The notes below the pieces were generated by a model that did no database searches, was not told where the DNA came from, and worked only from the letters and a program-made list of their open reading frames with translations. DNA of 27,209 nt from CAVAWX01 sp963642995 (GTDB lineage: Bacteria > Actinomycetota > Coriobacteriia > Coriobacteriales > QAMH01), in NCBI GenBank assembly GCA_963642995.1, contig CAVIIZ010000022.1, positions 1 through 27,209 of the forward strand, given 5' to 3'. Every line of letters starts with the position of its first letter. Positions within the stretch are counted from its first letter, which is position 1. This document shows positions 21,828 to 27,209 of the stretch, piece after piece. Made by a program: the position numbers and the translations under genes.

Positions 21828-23774
21828 TCATTTGTCCGCGCTTTGGCCCAGCGGCGTCATGTCCACGGACAAGTCGTTTCCCGAAGGCGTCGTGACGGTG
21901 TAGGACAGCGTCGCGCTCTCGCCCGGGGAGAGCGTAACGACGCCGAACCACACGTCGCGCCCGTCGTAGCGCACGAGGCTCATCCCCTCGCCAGGCTCGC
22001 CTGCAAGCCAGGCCTCCTTTTCCACGTCTTCCACCTTGGCAAAGCGCGCGTCCGCCTTCATGTTGGCCACCGTCGCCTGGGCAGGCGCGTAGATGTAGGT
22101 CCACAAAGCCATGCTGCCACCCGTCGGGCACACGCCGGAGGTGTTGCTCGCGGCGACGTATTTTGGCAGCTCCCCCTCCTCTGCCCGCGTCATCGTGTTG
22201 GTCATGGTCGTGGTCACGCGGTAGCTCGTCGAGCCGTCGGCGTTTTCCGCGCCCTCCCCGATGCTCGTGTCCGCCTTCAGCCACCAGCTGAGCTTCGAGT
22301 ACGAGGTGTTGTTGAAATAGACGCCCACGGTGGGGTTTGCCACGTCGCCCGAAGTCTCGCCCGCGCATCCGAGCGCACGCACGATGTCCTCCTCGCCGGC
22401 GTCGGCCATCCACACTTGCAGGCGCCTGTTGTCGAAGGCGCGGCCCAAGGCCGCGAGCGCATCGACGCCGTCTATCGCCTGCGAGGAGGTGGTGAGCTTG
22501 GCGAAGGCCGCCTTGGCCACCTCGGCGAAAAACGCATCTTGCTCCTTGACGGGCAGGTCGTAGTAGACGTCGTGCTCGAGTATGCGCGCCGCGTTCGTGC
22601 CGTCTACGACCGTGCCGTTTTGCGTCGTGACGCCGCCCGTCAGCGACAGCAGCTGCTGCAGGAAGACGGGGTCGAGGGCGACGAGGCCTTGGACCTCGGG
22701 CTGGCCGCAGCGCTGCCACATCTCGCGGTAGCGGCCGGCCGCCGAGGGAAAATCGGGGATGAAGTTGGCGTCGGCGGGCACGAAGCAGACGCGCTCGCCG
22801 AACAAGACGCGCTCCTCGTCCGTCTCGGAAAGCATCGCGTCTCCCGACAGATAGTCGCTGAAGTGGGCGCCGGAATAGAACTCGCCCAGCTCCAACTTGC
22901 CGTTTTGCATGTAGACGAGGCCGGCCGAGCCCCAAAAGCCGCCCGTCGAGCGCACTTCGGCGTTTTGCTGGGCGACGAGCAGGTAGCAGCGCCTGCCGTT
23001 GTCCCCCAAAAGCTCCGGCAGGTCGTCGGCGACGGCCTGCGCGTTGCCCGCTATGCCGTCGAGCAGCGACAAGCCGGTCTTGGCGGCGCGCAAAAGCTCG
23101 TTCACCCTGCCTATCGAGGCCTCGTCCATCTGCCCGACCTCCTCGGCCGCGCGCCTGATGGCGGGACTCGCGTTGTCCAGGGGGCGCACGAGCGTGGAGA
23201 GGGCGGTCGCGTCGATGGATTTGTCCGCGCGCACGACCCGCACGCCACCGTCGGCGGGCAGCGCCGCGACATAGGGCACGAGGGCGTTGTCGCACAAATC
23301 GGCGCATACCACGGCCATGCTGCGCAGCTTCGCGATGTCGCCGCCCACGGCGGGGGTGCAGGCCAGCACCGTCCACACAGGGCCTGCCAGCTCCGTGGAA
23401 AGGCCGCGGACGCTTTCGGCGACCGAGGCAGCCGAAGAGACCGCCGCCGCCTTGTCTCCCGCGCCGATCTGGCCCGCGAGCGTGGCGACCTGGCGGCCCG
23501 TGGCCTTCGCCTGCAACGCCAGGTGAACCGCGCTGCCCGCGACCACGCAGATGCAGGCGGCGAGGACGGCGAGCAGCGCCACGCACACACGGGCACGGCG
23601 CGAGAGGCGGCGCTTGCGCCGGGGAGCAGCCGGCGCGTCCGCACCGTCGCTTTCCGCCTCGGGCCCCCCGGGCAAAAGCGGTGCGGCTTCAGGCTCTTCG
23701 GACCCGGATTCCTCGAGTTCGGGCTCTCCGGCCTTGGACGGCTCGCGTTCTTCTATATCGTCTACGTGCTTCAT
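21828..23774 (-). CDS. DUF4012 membrane protein
   Basis: The 648-residue protein has an acidic N-terminal tail (1-50, many E and D), a basic stretch (RRKRRLSRRAR, 52-62), one membrane helix (about 63-84) and a large exported part. The DUF4012 signature is clear: RRCYLLVAQQNAEVRSTGGFWGSAGLV (about 293-319), the later VLFGERVCFVPADANFIPDFPSAAGRYREMW, and the GGVTTQNG-type repeat. DUF4012 proteins are common in actinobacterial surface-polysaccharide loci; their activity is not established. The ATG at 23774 follows AAAAGGTG. It heads the leftward surface operon, diverging from the GT2 gene across a spacer with palindromes. Confidence 0.9.
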   Translation of the reverse strand: MKHVDDIEEREPSKAGEPELEESGSEEPEAAPLLPGGPEAESDGADAPAAPRRKRRLSRRARVCVALLAVLAACICVVAGSAVHLALQAKATGRQVATLAGQIGAGDKAAAVSSAASVAESVRGLSTELAGPVWTVLACTPAVGGDIAKLRSMAVVCADLCDNALVPYVAALPADGGVRVVRADKSIDATALSTLVRPLDNASPAIRRAAEEVGQMDEASIGRVNELLRAAKTGLSLLDGIAGNAQAVADDLPELLGDNGRRCYLLVAQQNAEVRSTGGFWGSAGLVYMQNGKLELGEFYSGAHFSDYLSGDAMLSETDEERVLFGERVCFVPADANFIPDFPSAAGRYREMWQRCGQPEVQGLVALDPVFLQQLLSLTGGVTTQNGTVVDGTNAARILEHDVYYDLPVKEQDAFFAEVAKAAFAKLTTSSQAIDGVDALAALGRAFDNRRLQVWMADAGEEDIVRALGCAGETSGDVANPTVGVYFNNTSYSKLSWWLKADTSIGEGAENADGSTSYRVTTTMTNTMTRAEEGELPKYVAASNTSGVCPTGGSMALWTYIYAPAQATVANMKADARFAKVEDVEKEAWLAGEPGEGMSLVRYDGRDVWFGVVTLSPGESATLSYTVTTPSGNDLSVDMTPLGQSADK

Positions 23775-23799
23775 GCACCTTTTCGCATACGGTTCCAGC

Positions 23800-23828
23800 T
23801 TGACAATTCGTGCGGGAAACCAGATTAG
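23800..23828 (+). promoter_or_regulatory. candidate promoter for the GT2 gene
   Basis: TTGACA (23800-23805) is a perfect -35, followed after 17 bp by GATTAG, a poor -10. It would give a leader of about 130 nt for the GT2 gene. A second -10-like TACACT lies at 23899-23904. Confidence 0.3.
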
Positions 23829-23831
23829 TAC

Positions 23832-23848
23832 CCATTTTCGCAAAATGG
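23832..23848. promoter_or_regulatory. 17-bp palindrome in the divergent spacer
   Basis: CCATTTT-CGC-AAAATGG is a perfect 7-bp inverted repeat with a 3-bp centre. It lies 58 bp from the DUF4012 start and 117 bp from the GT2 start, next to the TTGACA/GATTAG pair. This looks like a dimer-binding operator that could control both directions. Confidence 0.5.
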
Positions 23849-23885
23849 AGAAAAAGTCCGAATTGGGGCGGGCGCACACGCAAAA

Positions 23886-23904
23886 CCCACAAGTGGGCTA
23901 CACT
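23886..23904 (+). promoter_or_regulatory. short palindrome followed by a -10-like TACACT
   Basis: CCCAC-AA-GTGGG (23886-23897) is a perfect 5-bp inverted repeat directly before GC-TACACT (23899-23904), a 4-of-6 -10. The palindrome would sit in the spacer of a promoter driving the GT2 gene 61 bp downstream. Confidence 0.4.
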
Positions 23905-23964
23905 CGCGGTTCACACCGGATCCGGGCAGATGGCAGGCTCCGGGCCGACGCGAGAAGGGGAAAC

Positions 23965-26229
23965 GTGCGCGAAAACGCTCCAAACAACACGAGCGCGCCC
24001 GGCAAGGCGCATGCAGAAGACGGCATCGCGCAAGGCCCGCATGCATCCCCGGCGGCCCCGGATGCGACGGCGCGCCCGGCGGTCTCGGTGGTGGTGCCCG
24101 TCTACAACGCGGGCGCCTACCTGCGGCCGGCCCTCGAATCGCTGGCCGCGCAGACACTGGAGCCGATCGAGTTCATCTGCGTGAACGACGGCTCGACCGA
24201 CGGCTCGCTTGCCGTGATGGAGGAATTCGCCGCACGCGACGCGCGTTTTCGGGTGCTCGACCGCGAAAACGGCGGCTACGGGCGGGCGATGAACATCGGC
24301 ATCGGGGCGGCGAAAGGCGAGTTCATCGGCATCTTGGAGCCGGACGACGTCGTGCCCCCCGAGATGTTTTCGGAGCTTTTCGCCGACGCGCAGTTGCCCG
24401 ACGGCGCGCGCGCCGACGTCGTGAAGTCCTCCTTCTACCAGCTCTACGACAAAGATGCCGACCATCCGACGCACATCATCGAGCGCGACCTTTTGGGCAT
24501 AGGCCTGCCCGCGGACAAGCGCGTCGTGCGCGCCGCCGACATCCCCACCGTCTTCATGAACCACCCCTCGATCTGGAGCTGCATCTACCGCNNNNNNNNN
24601 NNNNNNNNNNNNNNNNNNNNNNNNNNNNNNNNNNNNNNNNNGGATTTCCTGCGCGGACGCGGCATACGCTTCGTCGAGGCGCCGGGCGCGGGCTGGGTGG
24701 ACAACCCGTTCCTGTTCGAGACGCTGTGCCAAGCCGAGAGGATAGTCTGGGATCCGCGCCCCTTCTACCGCTACCGCCGCACGAACGAGAACGCCTCGTC
24801 GTATCTGAAGAACTGGCAGATTCCGCTAGACCGCACCGACGAGATATTGGATTTGCGCGACAGGCTGCCCATTCGCGACCCCTACATCCGCATGATCATC
24901 GCGAAGCGCTCGTTTTACTACTATCAAAGCATCCTGAACGGCATGCAGTTCGACGCCTTCGAGCCGAAGCTGTGGGAGCGCATGGACGCCGAGCTGGCGC
25001 GTTTCTCGCCGCGCGAGGTCGTGCGCAACCCGCATCTGAACCACGACCACGTGCGCTTCTACATGGACATGACCGGGCGCAGCCTGAAAAAGGCGAGGCG
25101 CCGCAGCGCCTGCAGCCCCGAAAGCGTGCGCCTGTCGGTGGTCGCGCATGGGCGCAACCGTTGCGCCTGCGTGTACGAGCACCTGGAGGGCTTTTTGCGC
25201 GCGCGCCCGGGCGACGGCGTCGAGTTCGTGTGGCAAGACGCCGGCGGCAGCACGGACGCCACGCAACGCTTCGTGGAAGAGATCGCCTCGCGCGACGGGC
25301 GGGTGAGCTACCGCACGGCGCCGGACGCGACGCTGGCGGGCGACCTGGCGGGCGAATGGGTCTACTTCGCCGCGCACGACACGCAGGTCGCGTCGAAGGG
25401 GGCGCTCGGACAGGTGATGGCGGCCCTGGACGCGACGAAGGCCGACCTCGTCTGCTTCGGCGCGGCGCGCACGGCCGACAAGCGCTGCGGCTTCATGGAA
25501 CGCGACGAGGCTCTGGGCGTGCTCTTCGACTGCGCGCAAGGGCGCCTCTCCGACGTGGCCGTGCGTCGCGGGCTGCTGGCCGAGGTGCTGGCGGGGTTCG
25601 GTGAAAACGACGGGGCGCAAAGCAACGACGCCGACATTGCGGCCGGCCCTTTGTCTGGTGAAGGACGCGAGCTGTTCGCCGCGCTGGCGCTGGCCGCGCA
25701 TGGCGGCGTCGAGTTCGTGGAACGCGCCGGGGTGAGGCACCTGCGCCGCAGCCCGAAGGTGCCCTCCATCGTGCTGCCGCCGCAACCCGCCGACCTCGCG
25801 AAGACGCATGTGCCCGTCTTGCAGCGCATCCGCAAGCGCATCGAGGCAGCCGGCGGGGAGAAGACCATGGACGCGACGTTTGCATCCTATGCCGCCCGCC
25901 TGATGGTGGCAGACCTCGACGCGGCCGAGACGCGAGAGGCCTTCGCCGGCTTGGCGGAGATGTTCACCGAAGAGCACATCCCCGCGCTCATAGGCGACGT
26001 CGAGCGCTTCGCCCCCCTGCGAAAAGGCGGCGTCCTCGAGCTGCTATGGCAGCTGCAACACGGCCGCGACCTCTATCTCTTCGCCCGCCCCGAGGCCGCC
26101 TACCTCGACAAGCTCGTAGGGCGCAAGACCCTCGTGCAGCGTGCGCGCGGCCTGCTCGTCAAGTTCTCCTGGCTGCCCGGCCCCACGCGCTGCTTCCACA
26201 CGCTCTCGCGCCGCGTGAGCGGGCTGTAG
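23965..26229 (+). CDS. family 2 glycosyltransferase with a second degenerate GT-A-like half
   Basis: The gene encodes about 754 residues, including a 50-N gap. After about 45 low-complexity residues the GT2 domain begins: AVSVVVPVYNAGAYLRPALESLAAQ, FICVNDGSTDGSL, NGGYGRAMNIGIGAAKGEFIGILEPDDV (the DD metal site) and a later VDNPFLFETL. Downstream (from about residue 390) is a second stretch that starts VRLSVVAHGRNRCACVYEHLEGFL and continues WQDAGGSTDATQRFVEEIASRDGRV, the outline of another GT-A fold without an obvious metal motif. The final 120 residues are helical. The GTG at 23965 follows AAGGGG; the open frame extends further upstream without support. It likely builds surface glycan with the next gene. 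Confidence 0.85.
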   Translation: MRENAPNNTSAPGKAHAEDGIAQGPHASPAAPDATARPAVSVVVPVYNAGAYLRPALESLAAQTLEPIEFICVNDGSTDGSLAVMEEFAARDARFRVLDRENGGYGRAMNIGIGAAKGEFIGILEPDDVVPPEMFSELFADAQLPDGARADVVKSSFYQLYDKDADHPTHIIERDLLGIGLPADKRVVRAADIPTVFMNHPSIWSCIYRXXXXXXXXXXXXXXXXXDFLRGRGIRFVEAPGAGWVDNPFLFETLCQAERIVWDPRPFYRYRRTNENASSYLKNWQIPLDRTDEILDLRDRLPIRDPYIRMIIAKRSFYYYQSILNGMQFDAFEPKLWERMDAELARFSPREVVRNPHLNHDHVRFYMDMTGRSLKKARRRSACSPESVRLSVVAHGRNRCACVYEHLEGFLRARPGDGVEFVWQDAGGSTDATQRFVEEIASRDGRVSYRTAPDATLAGDLAGEWVYFAAHDTQVASKGALGQVMAALDATKADLVCFGAARTADKRCGFMERDEALGVLFDCAQGRLSDVAVRRGLLAEVLAGFGENDGAQSNDADIAAGPLSGEGRELFAALALAAHGGVEFVERAGVRHLRRSPKVPSIVLPPQPADLAKTHVPVLQRIRKRIEAAGGEKTMDATFASYAARLMVADLDAAETREAFAGLAEMFTEEHIPALIGDVERFAPLRKGGVLELLWQLQHGRDLYLFARPEAAYLDKLVGRKTLVQRARGLLVKFSWLPGPTRCFHTLSRRVSGL
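24592..24641. other. assembly gap (50 N) inside the GT2 gene
   Basis: Fifty undetermined bases between SIWSCIYR and DFLRGRGIRF. In family-2 relatives these two stretches are normally separated by about one residue, so the true gap may be only about 2 bases and the 50-N length a filler. Confidence 0.9.
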
Positions 26230-26352
26230 GGAGGCGTCGCGCACCATGGGGGCAGGGCGAAAAGCGGCAACGTCAGCGCAAGCGAAAAAGAAGACAACGC
26301 GAGCGCGAGGGCACGCGCCGGCACGAAAGCGGGCGAACGTGGGTGCTGCCTC

Positions 26353-27209
26353 GTGAGAGCCGCCGCCGTACGCGNNNNNNNNNNCGTCGCCACCGCGCTG
26401 CTCGCCGCCTTCTACCGGCTGTGCCGGCTTTTGCCCGTCAAGCGGCGCGTCGTCATGCTGAGCCGCCAAAGCGACCGGGCGCCCGTCGATTTCACCCTGC
26501 TGGCCGATTGGATCGCCCGCGAGCATCCGGATTGGCGCTGCGTCATCCTCGCCAGGAAACTGTCGAGCCCGCTCTACGCCTTCCACATGCTGCGGCAGGT
26601 CTACCACATCGCCCGCGCACGCGCCATCGTGCTCGACTCCTACTGCATCGTCGTCAGCCTGCTGGGGACGCGCATCGCCGCGCCCGTCCTGCAGATGTGG
26701 CATGCGCTGGGCAATATGAAGAGGTTCGGCTACACGGCCCTCGACACGCCGGGCGGGCGCAGCTCTGCCACGGCGCGCCTCATGCACATGCACGATGGCT
26801 ACGACTCCATCCTGTGCTCGTCGCTGTCCTTCGTCGACGACATACGCGCCGGCTTCGGAGCGCCGCGAGAGAAGATGCACGAGGCGCCCCTTCCGCGCGT
26901 GGATCTGCTGGTGGATCCGGGCGTGCGGGCCGCACGACGCGCCGAGATACTCGCGGCGCACCCCGAGCTGGCAGGCAAGAAGACCATCGTCTACTGCCCG
27001 ACTTTCCGACGCGAGGCCCCGGCCGGCGAAGAGGCGGCCATGCGCGCGCTCGTCGACGCCATCGACTTCGCCCGCTACAACCTCGTGTTCAAGAAACACC
27101 CGGTCAGCCGCCAGCGCATCGACGACACGCGCGTGCTGCAGGACTACGACCCGGGCCTCGACATGCTCTACGTGGCCGACTACGCCATCAGCGACTACTC
27201 GACCGTCAT
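26353..27209 (+). CDS. CDP-glycerol glycerophosphotransferase family protein (3' end outside window)
   Basis: About 285 residues are present, and the gene runs off the right edge after SDYSTV, part of the TagF C-terminal signature (usually SDYSSVIFD). The family motifs are RRVVMLSRQSDRAPVDF, IVLDSYCIV, LQMWHALGNMKRFGY (the acceptor His in the W-H stretch), IVYCPTFRRE (usually Y-A-P-T-x-R) and NLVFKKHPVS. These enzymes transfer glycerol-phosphate (or ribitol-phosphate) units from CDP-polyols to build teichoic-acid-type polymers at the membrane. The GTG at 26353 is the first in-frame start after the GT2 stop, but its ribosome site is weak and a 10-N gap 22 bp downstream blurs the N-terminus. 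Confidence 0.88.
   Translation, partial: MRAAAVRXXXXVATALLAAFYRLCRLLPVKRRVVMLSRQSDRAPVDFTLLADWIAREHPDWRCVILARKLSSPLYAFHMLRQVYHIARARAIVLDSYCIVVSLLGTRIAAPVLQMWHALGNMKRFGYTALDTPGGRSSATARLMHMHDGYDSILCSSLSFVDDIRAGFGAPREKMHEAPLPRVDLLVDPGVRAARRAEILAAHPELAGKKTIVYCPTFRREAPAGEEAAMRALVDAIDFARYNLVFKKHPVSRQRIDDTRVLQDYDPGLDMLYVADYAISDYSTV
26375..26384. other. assembly gap (10 N) near the start of the CDP-glycerol transferase gene
   Basis: Ten undetermined bases. The frame upstream (from GTG 26353) and downstream agree, but the gap lies close enough to the start that the true N-terminus could differ. Confidence 0.9.

Noticed and set aside
26246..26356. 36-codon ORF (ATG at 26246) whose TGA overlaps the GTG start of the CDP-glycerol transferase
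   Set aside because: Lys/Arg/Ala-rich low-complexity product; the GGGAGG upstream is too far from the ATG. The stop/start overlap could still help coupling, but a real protein is not supported.
1..27209. CRISPR arrays, insertion sequences, rRNA or tRNA genes
   Set aside because: I saw no regularly spaced repeats, no transposase motifs with terminal repeats and no RNA-gene structures; the toxin-antitoxin patch shows no clear attachment-site duplications.

Overview
The window is high-GC bacterial DNA with dense genes, short spacers, frequent GTG starts and good Shine-Dalgarno sites. The gene content points to an actinobacterial lineage, and my best guess is a gut Coriobacteriia/Eggerthellaceae-type organism. 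The reasons are the DUF4012, LicD and CDP-glycerol-transferase surface cluster, a type-2 leuCD pair, RelB/PIN and BrnT/BrnA modules, and a remnant of an acyl-CoA dehydratase activase. This placement is inference from gene content, not from a marker search. Three N-runs (5617-5626, 24592-24641, 26375-26384) mark it as a gapped draft assembly.

Region 1 (1-13.3 kb, all minus strand) is housekeeping. In transcription order it holds polA, a degenerate HisD-like protein, a decayed activase pseudogene, folC, a zinc-ribbon membrane protein, and then thrS-leuC-leuD-leuB-galU-lemA. The run from thrS to galU is tightly packed and looks like one transcript joining Thr-tRNA charging, leucine synthesis and UDP-glucose supply. 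Its leader carries two tandem hairpins with 7-nt loops containing U-UGU. These look like anticodon arms of tRNA-Thr(UGU) and lie just upstream of the thrS start, as in the E. coli thrS translational operator. This is the most interesting signal in the window. The second is the HisD-like protein: a full-length open frame in which nearly all the metal and catalytic residues of histidinol dehydrogenase are replaced.

Region 2 (13.4-15.6 kb) is a small accessory patch. A RelB/DinJ-like antitoxin and PIN toxin (plus strand) and a BrnT/BrnA module (minus strand) flank a small zinc-ribbon membrane protein. Both modules have readable promoters, and the first has a palindrome over its -10 element.

Region 3 (15.6 kb to the end) is a surface-polymer locus. 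On the minus strand, in order, are a DUF4012 membrane protein, a membrane-anchored DUF5722 glycoside-hydrolase-like protein, a LicD phosphotransferase, a polyprenyl-phosphate sugar-phosphate transferase that could start a lipid-linked glycan, and a fusion of a TagB/TagF-like domain with a GT4 glycosyltransferase. Diverging on the plus strand are a large family-2 glycosyltransferase and a CDP-glycerol glycerophosphotransferase cut off by the window end. Together they suggest a phosphodiester-containing (teichoic-acid-like or phosphocholine-decorated) cell-surface glycan. The divergent spacer holds two near-perfect palindromes and promoter-like elements.
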